Notes under the pieces: generated by a model | Told to the model about the DNA's origin: nothing | The model's input: only the letters and a program-made list of their open reading frames with translations | Databases searched by the model: none | Source of the DNA: Legionella quinlivanii | GTDB taxonomy: Bacteria > Pseudomonadota > Gammaproteobacteria > Legionellales > Legionellaceae | Length of the DNA: 64,000 nucleotides | Assembly (NCBI RefSeq): GCF_003265995.1 | Contig: NZ_MVJN01000001.1 | Span: 248,001-312,000, forward strand | Direction: 5' to 3' | Part shown: positions 35,418 to 44,651 of the stretch, one piece after another | Layout: every line of letters begins with the position of its first letter | Numbering within the stretch: position 1 is the stretch's first letter | Translations under genes and position numbers: made by a program

Positions 35418-35726
35418 ATGAAAAAACTCTGTATCCCCTTATTGTCTCTCAGTCTGCTGGCAGGTTGTCAGTCCATGTCTGGTTTTAACAGTTACGGCCA
35501 GTCGTTTGCTGTCAATGGTGATGAACAAATCAGCAATGCTGTAAGAACCTCCTTTAGCGAAAATGAAATTCTGGCTGATGCACCTATACAGGTAAGCAGT
35601 GATCACGGCGTGGTAACTTTAAGTGGATATGTTAAAAAAATACGCCAGGCCGATGTAGCTGAGCAAATTGCCTCAAGAGTCAATGGCGTTAAAACCGTAG
35701 AAAATCGCATCATTATCAGAAAGTAA
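35418..35726 (+). CDS. BON-domain lipoprotein
   Basis: This 102-residue protein has a lipoprotein signal (lipobox LLAGC, Cys17) and one BON domain (about 38-102), including ISNAVRTSFSENEILADAPIQV, VVTLSGYVKK and VNGVKTVENRI. BON domains bind membranes or phospholipid, as in OsmY and DolP, and are linked to envelope stability. It is about half the size of two-BON proteins. An AGGAG site precedes the ATG. It stands alone between divergent prfC and the next plus-strand gene, and TATAAT-like bases occur in the following gap. Confidence 0.88.
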   Translation: MKKLCIPLLSLSLLAGCQSMSGFNSYGQSFAVNGDEQISNAVRTSFSENEILADAPIQVSSDHGVVTLSGYVKKIRQADVAEQIASRVNGVKTVENRIIIRK

Positions 35727-35787
35727 TAGAATACGCGAGGGACTGCGTACACTATAATTAAAATGATCTTCCAATCAATGAATCGCC

Positions 35788-37605
35788 ATGTCCTTAACTC
35801 TGAAAACCTTTACGCTCAATTGCGGAAACGATACGCCAGGCAGACTTGCAGTTGAACAATTGACTAGAGAAATGTCCGATGTTGACCTGATTGTCTTGCA
35901 CTGCCAGGAGCTTAATTTTGACAAAACCTACCAGCAGCTTCGTCAGGCCTTTCCCACTCCTCTTGAGATTGATTTCGCTGAAAAGATGGTTACTCACACC
36001 AAGCTGGACACGCAGTTTCACAGTCAAACGGGTATGGCGACCATAATTGTTCGAAAGCCCCAGGTAGAGATAGTGCATAGTGAGACGCAGATAGCTCGCC
36101 GCGGTGAAGGCAGAATGGATAAGGGATATAATAAAGGCGGAACCCACACCGCACTTCAGCTTCGTAAAGATGGTCAGGAATTTTATTTAAGCCTCAGCAA
36201 TGCGCATCTCGATGCATTTAACGAAGCAGCCAGAGCCAAGGACTGGATAAATCTTCATAAGACTCGCAAGTTTCATGCGGATACCTGGGATGACTTATGC
36301 AGGAAAACCCCTGATATGGTGGCGAATGGCTATGATGCCAATACGCGCAATTACTTATCTGAGAGTGCTGGAGTATCAGGTTCCACCAATCCCTGGCAAT
36401 ATAATGCCGAACCGGGGATGCAGGAACTTGTCATGGCGCCTCTTGGAAATCAGCAGCAATCCAGGACTTCCACCTATAAAAATAACTTAAAGGGTATGCC
36501 ATTAACTGCTGATAAAAAACGTCCCGGTTTTGCGAAAGGCGGAATGCTTGATATTGTCAGTGTAAACGATGCTGAGCTGGCTAAACAGCAGATACACCAG
36601 CGCAGTATTCCACAGGGCATCCAGCCAGTGTTAAAAGCTGCCGTTAAGATTGCCCCGGAAAAGAATTCAGCCCGCGATCATTCGGTCATTGGCAGTCATC
36701 CCGTTGTAGTGCAAAAACAGCCGCCCCTTCTCAAAGTAAGAGATTATCTGGCTTGTTCGCTTATTTATGCTGCTCCTGAGATTGCGGCACATATTCTGGA
36801 TGATGATTTTAGCGATACAGAGGAAAACCGCCGCTACCTTTTAAAACTGCATGAATATTATCTGAGCCCGCAAGGGATGATGCAGACCCAGTTGCAATTG
36901 CATCATGAAAAGCTGGAATTATGGAACAAATTGAAGTCCTCTCCCAACGCGGAAAAACTGAAGCAAAGTCTATTCAAGAATAATCCAATCTGGTTTGAAT
37001 ATAATTCCACATTTCCTGATGGCCGGGCAGGACTGGATAAGATTGCAATTGTTCATGCCCATCAACAGGCGCTTGAATCCTTACAAATAAACTATTTAAA
37101 AAAGGCCGGCAGTGAAGAAGAGCGTCTTGATATCATTTCAATAGTCGGCAATGCCGCTTTGGAATTAAAACAAACCGAAAAACCAGCAGCGCTTTTAAAA
37201 ACGGCTGAAACCCTGCTTAAATTTAGTCACTTGACTCATCAGTATAAAAGCCATTTATTAAAAGACTGTGTTAATGAAAATGAGCATTCCGAGAAAAATC
37301 CACCATTATTAAAGAAAAAGCTGGATGCAGTAAACAGGCTTCGCGGAATTACTCTTCAAAAGCCTGAACCAGCCACCTTAGGCAATTTGGGACGCGAGCT
37401 GAATAAAAGTACGACTCTGCTTAAGGAGCATCGTCATCAGGGTATTTTCAATAGTTTATTTCGCAAATTAAAAGAACTTATTTCTCATTATATTCCTAAA
37501 ACTGCAGGGCAACTGTTTGCAGAAAAAGCCAAGGACGTTTTAAGTCGTGAAAAAGTGGAACCGAGCACGGTGGACACTGAAAAACGCAATACTTCAATGC
37601 CTTAA
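35788..37605 (+). CDS. Endonuclease/exonuclease/phosphatase-fold protein, candidate effector phosphatase
   Basis: The N-terminal 310 residues of this 605-residue protein carry the ordered motifs of the EEP superfamily (inositol 5-phosphatases, sphingomyelinases, DNase I): LNC with N11, CQEL with E41, NAHLDA with N138 and H140, GYDANTR with D183 and N185, and ARDHSV with D297 and H298. The spacing fits a metal-dependent phosphoesterase. The C-terminal 290 residues are helical and have no known domain; they could direct membrane binding. There is no signal peptide. A cytosolic EEP fused to a large orphan domain is typical of injected Legionella effectors acting on phosphoinositides, but the substrate is not known. 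It is followed by a GNAT gene 54 bp later. Confidence 0.65.
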   Translation: MSLTLKTFTLNCGNDTPGRLAVEQLTREMSDVDLIVLHCQELNFDKTYQQLRQAFPTPLEIDFAEKMVTHTKLDTQFHSQTGMATIIVRKPQVEIVHSETQIARRGEGRMDKGYNKGGTHTALQLRKDGQEFYLSLSNAHLDAFNEAARAKDWINLHKTRKFHADTWDDLCRKTPDMVANGYDANTRNYLSESAGVSGSTNPWQYNAEPGMQELVMAPLGNQQQSRTSTYKNNLKGMPLTADKKRPGFAKGGMLDIVSVNDAELAKQQIHQRSIPQGIQPVLKAAVKIAPEKNSARDHSVIGSHPVVVQKQPPLLKVRDYLACSLIYAAPEIAAHILDDDFSDTEENRRYLLKLHEYYLSPQGMMQTQLQLHHEKLELWNKLKSSPNAEKLKQSLFKNNPIWFEYNSTFPDGRAGLDKIAIVHAHQQALESLQINYLKKAGSEEERLDIISIVGNAALELKQTEKPAALLKTAETLLKFSHLTHQYKSHLLKDCVNENEHSEKNPPLLKKKLDAVNRLRGITLQKPEPATLGNLGRELNKSTTLLKEHRHQGIFNSLFRKLKELISHYIPKTAGQLFAEKAKDVLSREKVEPSTVDTEKRNTSMP

Positions 37606-37659
37606 ATACCTCAGAATGCTATAATAATCAGATGAGATTTCAATTTAGCAAGGACTGCG

Positions 37660-38502
37660 ATGAATTATGTCATTGAGCGAATGAGTCGGCAGGAAGCGAA
37701 TATAGCCTTTGAATGGGCAGCCAGAGAAGGCTGGAATCCTGGTTTGCATGATATCAATTGTTATTATCAGACAGACCCTGATGGTTTTTTTGCTGGAAGG
37801 CTTGACGGCAAGACGATTGCGATCGGTTCTGCTGTTCGTTATGACGAGCATTTTGCGTTCTGCGGTTTTTATATTGTCGATAAGGCCTATCGTGGCGGAG
37901 GTTATGGCCTGGCGTTAACGCGAAAACGCCTGGAGTATGTAGGCAGCCGCAATGCGGGCATTGATGGTGTTCCACAAATGCTCGAGAAATACAGCCGTCT
38001 CGGTTATCGACAAGCTCATGCCAATGCCCGTTATCGCTGGGAAACCCATTCAATCGCTATTGCCGCAGACCCTTCTTTTATTGATTTAAAACAAGTCGAT
38101 TTAAAGCGCCTGAGTGATTATGACCGTCAGCATTTTCCGGCGCGGCGCGAATCATTTCTGAACTGCTGGATTAATCAACCAGACAGTATAAGCCTTGCAT
38201 GTCTTCACCAGGGGGAATTATGTGGGTATGGGGTCATTCGTCCCGCACATGAAGGCTATCGAATCGGGCCATTATTCGCTGACAACCCTGCTATCGCCAA
38301 TGATTTATTTCTTCAATTGTGTAAACAGGCTAAAAGTCATTTGGTTTTTTTAGATATTCCTGAAAATAACCCTCATGCGATAAATCTGGTAAAGCAATAT
38401 GAAATGGAAAAAGTGTTCACTACCTCCCGTATGTATTTAAAAGGGGAACCTGAAGTGAAAATTCAATCAATCTATGGTATCACCTCCTTCGAGTTGGGGT
38501 AG
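37660..38502 (+). CDS. Two-domain GNAT acetyltransferase
   Basis: The 280-residue protein has an N-terminal GNAT domain (about 1-130) with the acetyl-CoA loop region DKAYRGGGYGLALT, corresponding to the Q/R-x-x-G-x-G/A motif. A second GNAT-like domain (about 140-280) has the phrases GELCGYGVIRP and GYRIGPLFAD and ends in IYGITSFELG. That ending is characteristic of the PF18014-type acetyltransferases. The substrate is unknown. It lies 3 bp upstream of a deacetylase-family gene, so the two are cotranscribed. Confidence 0.85.
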   Translation: MNYVIERMSRQEANIAFEWAAREGWNPGLHDINCYYQTDPDGFFAGRLDGKTIAIGSAVRYDEHFAFCGFYIVDKAYRGGGYGLALTRKRLEYVGSRNAGIDGVPQMLEKYSRLGYRQAHANARYRWETHSIAIAADPSFIDLKQVDLKRLSDYDRQHFPARRESFLNCWINQPDSISLACLHQGELCGYGVIRPAHEGYRIGPLFADNPAIANDLFLQLCKQAKSHLVFLDIPENNPHAINLVKQYEMEKVFTTSRMYLKGEPEVKIQSIYGITSFELG

Positions 38503-38505
38503 AAA

Positions 38506-39390
38506 ATGATGCGCGACATGGTCGGCTATGGCCCCAATCCTCCACTCAACTGCTGGCCGGGAAATGCCAAACTTGCCATTAACTTCGTCATCAATTTTGA
38601 AGAAGGTGCTGAACTATCGCCTGTCAATGGTGACTTAATAGCCGAAACCTATGGTGGAGAGTTTCCCTTGGCAGCCAAGCCATCAGGCATGCGCAATTTA
38701 AGCATGGAATCATTATTTGAATATGGCAGCCGCTGCGGCATCTGGCGTCTTATCCGCCTGTTTGAGCGGGAAAAAATTCCACTGACTTTCTTTATCACCG
38801 GTCTGGCCATTCGTTTAAACCCCGAATTGGGGTCTTATTTACGGAACACAAGCCATGAAGCGGCTGGTCATGGATGGCGATGGATTGATTATGCACAAAT
38901 GTCCAGGGAAGAGGAAAAACTGCATATTACTCAATGCATTAATGCGATTAACGAGGCAACTGGCCGAAGGCCTCAAGGTTGGTATACGGGTCGGCGCAGC
39001 AGCAATACACGTGAATTGCTTTTGGAGATTGGCGGATTTAAGTATGATTCCGAGAGTTATGCCGATGATTTGCCCTATTTACTAGACGAGCATCTGATAA
39101 TCCCCTACACGCTCGACTGCAATGATTTTCGTTATACGACCAGTCCAGGCTTTGCCCTGTGGCAGGACTTTTATTCCCACCTGAAAGCCAGCTTCGATTA
39201 TCTTTATCAGGAGCAACGTATGGCTTTAATGACGATTGGCTTGCATCCCCGGATTAGCGGACGTCCGGGAAGATGCCTGGCTATTCAACAGTTTATTGCT
39301 TACATCAGGCAGTTTAAGGATGTATGGATAGCAAGGCGAATTGATATTGCCAATTTTTGGTTGAATAATTGTATTCATAATAAACCTTGA
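38506..39390 (+). CDS. PuuE-like polysaccharide deacetylase family hydrolase
   Basis: The 294-residue protein resembles the PuuE allantoinase branch of the carbohydrate esterase 4 fold. Its start, DMVGYGPNPPLNCWPGNAKLA, and INFEEGAELSP followed by LTFFITGLAI and HEAAGHGWRW, are family signatures. PuuE hydrolyses allantoin, and related enzymes remove acyl groups from sugars. No other purine-degradation gene is nearby, so the specific reaction is left open. Its stop is inside the left arm of a hairpin that also serves the converging operon. Confidence 0.8.
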   Translation: MMRDMVGYGPNPPLNCWPGNAKLAINFVINFEEGAELSPVNGDLIAETYGGEFPLAAKPSGMRNLSMESLFEYGSRCGIWRLIRLFEREKIPLTFFITGLAIRLNPELGSYLRNTSHEAAGHGWRWIDYAQMSREEEKLHITQCINAINEATGRRPQGWYTGRRSSNTRELLLEIGGFKYDSESYADDLPYLLDEHLIIPYTLDCNDFRYTTSPGFALWQDFYSHLKASFDYLYQEQRMALMTIGLHPRISGRPGRCLAIQQFIAYIRQFKDVWIARRIDIANFWLNNCIHNKP

Positions 39391-39406
39391 TGCGAGCGCA
39401 TCAAGG
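39385..39406. terminator. Bidirectional hairpin between converging genes
   Basis: CCTTGATGC and GCATCAAGG pair around a 4-nt loop. The hairpin overlaps the PuuE-like stop codon and ends 2 bp before the stop of the hydrolase gene transcribed towards it. Confidence 0.65.
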
Positions 39407-39408
39407 CC

Positions 39409-40458
39409 TTAATCCAAAAGCTCCAGTTCCTGCTCGCATTCAAAATAATCCGCCACTTTAGCTTCAGAAACCCCTTCCAGCTGTTTCGGATCCCAATGAG
39501 GAGATTTATCTTTATCTACCAGCAAAGCGCGCACGCCCTCGTAAAAATCGGAATCGTTCATGAAATGCCGCACCAGACAGTAATCCATTTTGATGCAATC
39601 AGCCATTGATAAAAATCGGGCTTTGTGGATCTGTGTCAGGGTTATTTTTAAACTTAAGGGCGCTTTCTGCTGTAAATTAGCCAGGCAGGCTTTCGACCAT
39701 TCATCCTGAGCGGCATTTAATGAAACCAGAATCTCCTCAATTGTATTGAACTTGAAGTGCTTTTCAATCTGGCCTGCATTTGCTATGGAGTGGTGAGTAT
39801 CGGCTAACGGCAGCTGTGTAAGGCAATCATCGACTTTCTGAGCGGCGTTGACAGCAAGATCAGTCTTGTTGAGTAGCTCAATAAGCCCGGTCGAATGCTC
39901 GGCTGGAATAATTTTTCTAATTAAACCTGCTGCCAAAGCGTCCTGGCTCGTTAAGCGATTACCCGTCAAGCCAAGATAAACCCCAAGATAATGAGGTAAT
40001 CTTGCCAGAAGATAGCTGGCACCAATGTCAGGAAAAAAACCAATTCCAGTTTCAGGCATGGCAAATACAAAATTCTCGGTAGCAACAGGATGTGAACCAT
40101 GAAGAGAAATACCGACGCCGCCACCCATGGTAATGCCGTTCATTAATGCAATATAAGGTTTTGAATAGTGATGAATATAATGATTTAATCGATATTCATG
40201 CCAGAAAAACTCCATCTGCTCTTTTTCTTTATGCAAACCACTTTCATAGAGCCAGCGCACATCCCCCCCGGCACAAAATGCTTTTCCGGGAGTTGCCTGA
40301 ATGAGCACCGCATGAATATGGCGGTCATGTTCCCACTCGATTAATTGCTCCTGTAAGGATTTAATCATCTCTAAAGTCAAAGCATTCAGCGCATTGGGTC
40401 GATTGAGTGTAATGATTCCCAGTTGTTCCTTCTTTTCAAAAAGAATATTGCTGCTCAT
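39409..40458 (-). CDS. 3-hydroxyisobutyryl-CoA hydrolase
   Basis: The 349-residue protein is a crotonase-fold enzyme of the HIBCH type. It has LNRPNALNALTLEM, ATPGKAFCAGGDVRWLYE, the oxyanion phrase NGITMGGGVGIS, MPETGIGFFPDIGASY, and a longer C-terminal region than ordinary hydratases, with KDKSPHWDP near the end. It removes CoA from 3-hydroxyisobutyryl-CoA in valine breakdown. It is the last gene of a three-gene operon with an enoyl-CoA hydratase 5 bp upstream and an acyl-CoA dehydrogenase. MmsA and MmsB, which would finish the pathway, are not in the window. Confidence 0.9.
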   Translation of the reverse strand: MSSNILFEKKEQLGIITLNRPNALNALTLEMIKSLQEQLIEWEHDRHIHAVLIQATPGKAFCAGGDVRWLYESGLHKEKEQMEFFWHEYRLNHYIHHYSKPYIALMNGITMGGGVGISLHGSHPVATENFVFAMPETGIGFFPDIGASYLLARLPHYLGVYLGLTGNRLTSQDALAAGLIRKIIPAEHSTGLIELLNKTDLAVNAAQKVDDCLTQLPLADTHHSIANAGQIEKHFKFNTIEEILVSLNAAQDEWSKACLANLQQKAPLSLKITLTQIHKARFLSMADCIKMDYCLVRHFMNDSDFYEGVRALLVDKDKSPHWDPKQLEGVSEAKVADYFECEQELELLD

Positions 40459-40463
40459 TTTTA

Positions 40464-41240
40464 TTATTCCCCTTGGAATACTGCCTGCCGTTTGGCAAGA
40501 AATGCCTGCACGCCTTCCTGTTTATCCTGCGATGCACAAACTTTTGCGAAATGAACCGCTTCAAGATGCAAGGCATCGGTTAATGAGAGGTCAAAACCAT
40601 GATCAATGACTTCCATAACGCCCTGAATGGCTAAAGGGGCCATCGACAAGATAGTTTTTAAGGTCTTATTAGCCTGCTCAAGCAATTGCTCCGGCTCAAC
40701 CACATCAGTAACCAATCCCCAGGTGTACGCCGTTTCGGCACTGATAAAACGCCCGGTAAGGCAAAGGTCTAATGCTCTGCCCTTTCCAACCAATCGGGCC
40801 AGACGCTGTGTTCCTCCATAACCTGGAATGACACCTAGCTTCACTTCCGGTTGCCCAAATTGTGCCTTGGTCGAGGCTATGCGCAAGGTAGCGGCCATTG
40901 CCAGTTCGCAGCCCCCGCCAAAAGCGAAACCATTGATAGCAGCCAGAGAAGGCTTGCCCAGTGTCTCTAGCTGGCGAAAAACATCCTGCCCTTCGCAGGC
41001 GAACTGATAACCTGTCTGCGCATTGCACTCAGCCAATCGAGAAATATCTGCGCCGGCACAAAACGCCTTACCCGCACCAGTAATCAGCACAGCTTTAATT
41101 CTGTCATTGGTTCTGGCCTCGTGAAATAATTCCGACAGTGCCTGCAAAACCTCTGTACTTAGGGAATTTAACTTATCAGGTCGATTTAAAGTGATAGTGA
41201 AAATCCCGTCCTGATTTAATTCCTGTTCAATAACATCCAT
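40464..41240 (-). CDS. Enoyl-CoA hydratase
   Basis: This 258-residue crotonase has LNRPDKLNSLSTEV, GAGKAFCAGADISRL, the oxyanion-hole stretch AINGFAFGGGCELAMA, and EVKLGVIPGYGGTQRL with the catalytic glutamates in the expected places. The hydratase step (methacrylyl-CoA to 3-hydroxyisobutyryl-CoA) lies between the dehydrogenase and hydrolase encoded on either side, which sets its likely substrate. It starts 43 bp after the dehydrogenase stop and ends 5 bp before the hydrolase start. Confidence 0.92.
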   Translation of the reverse strand: MDVIEQELNQDGIFTITLNRPDKLNSLSTEVLQALSELFHEARTNDRIKAVLITGAGKAFCAGADISRLAECNAQTGYQFACEGQDVFRQLETLGKPSLAAINGFAFGGGCELAMAATLRIASTKAQFGQPEVKLGVIPGYGGTQRLARLVGKGRALDLCLTGRFISAETAYTWGLVTDVVEPEQLLEQANKTLKTILSMAPLAIQGVMEVIDHGFDLSLTDALHLEAVHFAKVCASQDKQEGVQAFLAKRQAVFQGE

Positions 41241-41283
41241 TACTAACTCCTGTTAATAGCGCGCTGCGCCGTTAGATAAAACC

Positions 41284-42438
41284 TTAATCAATAAAATATT
41301 CTTCATCAAGAACTGATTTGGCAACAATTTCGCGCATGATTTCATTCGTTCCTTCAAGGATTTGGTGCACACGCAGATCTCTGAATATTCTTTCAACCTG
41401 ATAATCCTGCAAATACCCATAGCCTCCGTGCATCTGCATCGCTCGATCACTGATACGAAATGCAACATCTGTTGCCAGGCGTTTGGCCATTGCACAATAC
41501 ATTGGGGCTTTAGGATTATTTTTATCCAAAGCATCTGCCGCGCGGTAAACCATCAGCCGGGCGGCTTCAAAATCAGTTAACATGTCTGCAAAATAAAAAC
41601 GCAAGGCCTGCATTTGGGATAATGATTTGCCAAATTGCTTGCGTTCGTGCAAATAAGACTGGGCCAGTCTTAGACAGGCAAGCGCACCGCCCAATGAACA
41701 GGAAGCGATATTGACGCGCCCTCCATTTAACGCATTTAGAGCAATCTTGAACCCCATCCCTTCATCACCGACTCGATTGCTGACTGGCACTTTACAATTT
41801 TCAAAAAATAACATGGATGTGGGCTGGCTATGCCATCCCATTTTTCTTTCCAGTTTTCCAAAACTTAATCCCGGCGTATCTTTCTCGATTAGAAGACAGG
41901 AAATACCATGATGTGACTCATCCCCGGTACGAACCATACATAAATACACATCACTGACACTGCCTCCGGAAATAAATGATTTAGCGCCGTTGAGCGTATA
42001 ATAATCACCTTCTCTCACTGCTCGGGTCTTTAAGGAAGCGGCATCGGAGCCAGAATCGGGTTCAGTCAGGCAATAGCTGCCTATCACCTGCATTTCAGTA
42101 AGACGAGGCCCCCACTGCTGGCGCAAAGGTTCTGAACCGTAGCGGTCAATTAAAGAAACCACCATATTATGAATAGACAGAAAAGCGCTGGTGCTTACAC
42201 AACCGGATGCCAATTGCTCGAAAATCAGAGAAGCATCCAGGCGGGTCATTCCGGTCCCGCCAATTTCTTCAGACACTACCAAACCGGCCATTCCAAGCGC
42301 TGCCGCTTCCTTCAGCACTTCAATTGGAAAATAATGTTCCTGATCCCATTTTTCAGCATAAGGCATTAGCTTTTCGCGTGCGAAATCAGCAGCCATCTCC
42401 CGAAAAGCCTGATGCTCTTCACTATAAGTGAAATCCAT
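41284..42438 (-). CDS. Acyl-CoA dehydrogenase, probably isobutyryl-CoA dehydrogenase
   Basis: The 384-residue flavoenzyme shows the two family signatures: GSYCLTEPDSGSDAAS with LKTRA after it, and QMHGGYGYLQDYQVERIFRDLRV. LEGTNEIMREI ends the C-terminal domain and supplies the FAD-binding region. Operon context with a hydratase and HIBYL-CoA hydrolase argues for isobutyryl-CoA as substrate (valine pathway), though short branched-chain relatives cannot be excluded. It is the first gene of the operon; its promoter lies in the 121 bp shared with divergent recQ. Confidence 0.92.
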   Translation of the reverse strand: MDFTYSEEHQAFREMAADFAREKLMPYAEKWDQEHYFPIEVLKEAAALGMAGLVVSEEIGGTGMTRLDASLIFEQLASGCVSTSAFLSIHNMVVSLIDRYGSEPLRQQWGPRLTEMQVIGSYCLTEPDSGSDAASLKTRAVREGDYYTLNGAKSFISGGSVSDVYLCMVRTGDESHHGISCLLIEKDTPGLSFGKLERKMGWHSQPTSMLFFENCKVPVSNRVGDEGMGFKIALNALNGGRVNIASCSLGGALACLRLAQSYLHERKQFGKSLSQMQALRFYFADMLTDFEAARLMVYRAADALDKNNPKAPMYCAMAKRLATDVAFRISDRAMQMHGGYGYLQDYQVERIFRDLRVHQILEGTNEIMREIVAKSVLDEEYFID

Positions 42439-42559
42439 TGTTTGTCCTTAAGTTGTAGTGACTAATTTATTAGACACGCTAATCTGTCATTTTTATTGAA
42501 TCAATAAAATGATATTATTGCCAATTTTTGCTGTCTATGAAATAAAAAAAAGAAAAATC

Positions 42560-44371
42560 ATGGAACAAGTCCTGGAACGCACATCCCATCAAGCAACCAA
42601 AATTTTGAAAGATTATTTTGGTTATGACTCTTTTCGCGGTTTGCAGCAACAGGTCATTAGCGACTTGCTAGCTGGCAAGGACTTACTCGTACTGATGCCT
42701 ACCGGTGGTGGGAAATCCCTTTGCTATCAGGTTCCTGCACTGATTCGACCGGGTGTAGCTATCGTCGTTTCGCCCTTAATCGCTTTAATGGAAGATCAGG
42801 TGGCTGCCCTGAAGTTACAGGGTATCCGGGCCGCTTATTATAATTCTTCACTTAATAGCGAAGAATCGCGGCAAGTGCTGGCTCAACTGCATCAGCAGGA
42901 ACTGGATTTACTGTATATTGCTCCGGAGCGGCTGGTAAGTCTTTCTTTTCTGCAGCGCCTTGAGGATTGCGAACTGGCTTTATTTGCCATTGATGAGGCT
43001 CATTGTATTTCGCAATGGGGGCATGATTTTCGCCCTGAGTATGCAGAACTGGGTAAATTGAAAACGTATTTCCCTGATGTACCCGTTATCGCACTCACCG
43101 CGACCGCAGACCAGCAGACACGTCAGGACATCATCGACAAATTAAATTATCAGCCTCTATCCTATGTCGATTCATTCAATCGCCCTAATATCCACTACCG
43201 GGTTGAGTACAAAGATAATCCAGGAAAACAGCTGGCGCATTTTTTAAAAGAACAGGAGTCTCAAGCCGGTATTATTTACTGCGGAACGCGCAATGCCGTT
43301 ACCCAGCTGGCTGAAAGACTTCAAAGTCAGGGTCATAAAGCGCGCGCTTACCATGCAGGGCTATCGCATGCCGAACGGCGGGAAGTTCAATCGCTCTTTC
43401 GCCACGATCACATCGATATTGTGGTAGCGACACTGGCTTTCGGGATGGGTATTGATAAGCCTAATGTGCGCTATGTGGTCCATTATGATTTGCCTAAAAC
43501 CATTGAAAGTTACTATCAGGAAACCGGTCGGGCCGGACGCGACGGATTACCCTCCCAGGCATTTCTACTCTATGATCCAGCTGACAGCGCTCGTCTAAGA
43601 GGCTGGATTGCCGAAATTGAGGATGAACAGAAACACCGGGTTGAACTTAATAAGTTAAATCATATGATGGCCTTTGCCGAAGCCAGCCACTGTCGCCGTC
43701 ATATTCTCTTACATTATTTTGATGAAAGCAGCGAGCCCCAATGTCAGTATTGCGATATTTGCGACTCCCCTCCTGTAACCCAGGATGCAACCCTGGAAGC
43801 GCAAAAGATTCTCTCCTGTATTTATCGATTAAAGCAAAGTTACGGTATATCCTATGTAATTGATGTGCTTCGCGGCAGTAATGCTGAGAAGATATTACAG
43901 AATGGCCATGAAAAACTGTCCACTTATGGAATAGGGAAAGACAAATCCGGCAAATTCTGGAAACTTTTGACCTGGCAGTTGATTCATAGAGATTATTGCT
44001 ATCAGGATACCCATCATTTCAATGTGCTGCGCTTATCGGAAAAGGCCAAAGCAGTCTTAAAAGGAGAAGAAAAAGTCATGCTGGTGCTTCCCAGCGAAAA
44101 GCCCAAAGGGATTATTGCAAGAATAAAAGAGCAATATTTCTCTAAGGACAACGATCCCTTATTTGTCGCTTTGCGTGCATTGCGAAGGAAGCTTGCAGAG
44201 CAGGAAAACAAACCGCCCTTTATGATCTTTAGCGACAGTACCTTACATGACATGGTCAGGAAAAATCCCCAGACTGCGGAAGAGCTCTTGAACGTTACCG
44301 GTGTAGGACAGCATAAGTTAAATCACTATGGCCTGCACTTTTTGAAGGCTATTCGGGAGTTTGTGGAGTAG
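42560..44371 (+). CDS. recQ: ATP-dependent DNA helicase RecQ
   Basis: From ATG 42560 (MEQVLERTSHQATKILKDYFGY) the protein has 603 residues; the frame is open 17 codons earlier, but family alignment favours this start. SF2 motifs are LMPTGGGKSLCYQVPA (Walker A), AIDEAHCISQWGHDFRPEY (DEAH), TATADQQTR, and TLAFGMGIDKPNVRYVVHYDLP with ETGRAGRDG. The zinc-binding domain has CQYCDICDSP, and a HRDC domain (about 520-600) closes the chain. RecQ unwinds DNA in recombination and repair. It is monocistronic, with a palindromic repeat downstream. Confidence 0.96.
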   Translation: MEQVLERTSHQATKILKDYFGYDSFRGLQQQVISDLLAGKDLLVLMPTGGGKSLCYQVPALIRPGVAIVVSPLIALMEDQVAALKLQGIRAAYYNSSLNSEESRQVLAQLHQQELDLLYIAPERLVSLSFLQRLEDCELALFAIDEAHCISQWGHDFRPEYAELGKLKTYFPDVPVIALTATADQQTRQDIIDKLNYQPLSYVDSFNRPNIHYRVEYKDNPGKQLAHFLKEQESQAGIIYCGTRNAVTQLAERLQSQGHKARAYHAGLSHAERREVQSLFRHDHIDIVVATLAFGMGIDKPNVRYVVHYDLPKTIESYYQETGRAGRDGLPSQAFLLYDPADSARLRGWIAEIEDEQKHRVELNKLNHMMAFAEASHCRRHILLHYFDESSEPQCQYCDICDSPPVTQDATLEAQKILSCIYRLKQSYGISYVIDVLRGSNAEKILQNGHEKLSTYGIGKDKSGKFWKLLTWQLIHRDYCYQDTHHFNVLRLSEKAKAVLKGEEKVMLVLPSEKPKGIIARIKEQYFSKDNDPLFVALRALRRKLAEQENKPPFMIFSDSTLHDMVRKNPQTAEELLNVTGVGQHKLNHYGLHFLKAIREFVE

Positions 44372-44457
44372 ATATCCATTGGCAAATTTCTCTTTGACAT
44401 TATTATGTCATTCCCTCGCGGCATTTTGCGTAAATAGAACAAAGCAGCAAATCTGTT

Positions 44458-44541
44458 GTCTTTGCGAACAAAGTGAAGCAATCCAGATCGAAGCTGGAAC
44501 AGAGTAAGGAGCTGGATTGCTTCGCTAACGCTCGCAAAGAC
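44458..44541. repeat. Imperfect palindromic intergenic repeat (GAAGCAATCCAG type)
   Basis: Arms at 44458-44486 and 44512-44541 read GTCTTTGCGAACAAAGTGAA onward and its near complement, with several mismatches in the middle. This matches the GTCTTTGCGAG...GAAGCAATCC class of repeat common between genes in Legionella and Coxiella. A short phrase, TTCCCTCGCGG, occurs in direct repeat on both sides (44411 and 44567). The 280 bp between recQ and the next gene hold nothing else clear. Confidence 0.75.
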
Positions 44542-44651
44542 GGTTTTTTGTGCACCTATCTTCATTTCCCTCGCGGACAGTTAAAGAGGGGATTTTCTTT
44601 AAGTTGACCTTATGTGCCTGCGCGAAAACAACAGCGCGTTCAGATTATCCA

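Noticed and set aside
39409-42438. Complete valine-degradation pathway
   Set aside because: Only the dehydrogenase, hydratase and hydrolase are here; MmsA and MmsB are not in view.
42509-42559. Upstream extension of RecQ by 17 codons
   Set aside because: The added residues are hydrophobic and unlike RecQ N-termini; the ATG at 42560 matches the family start.
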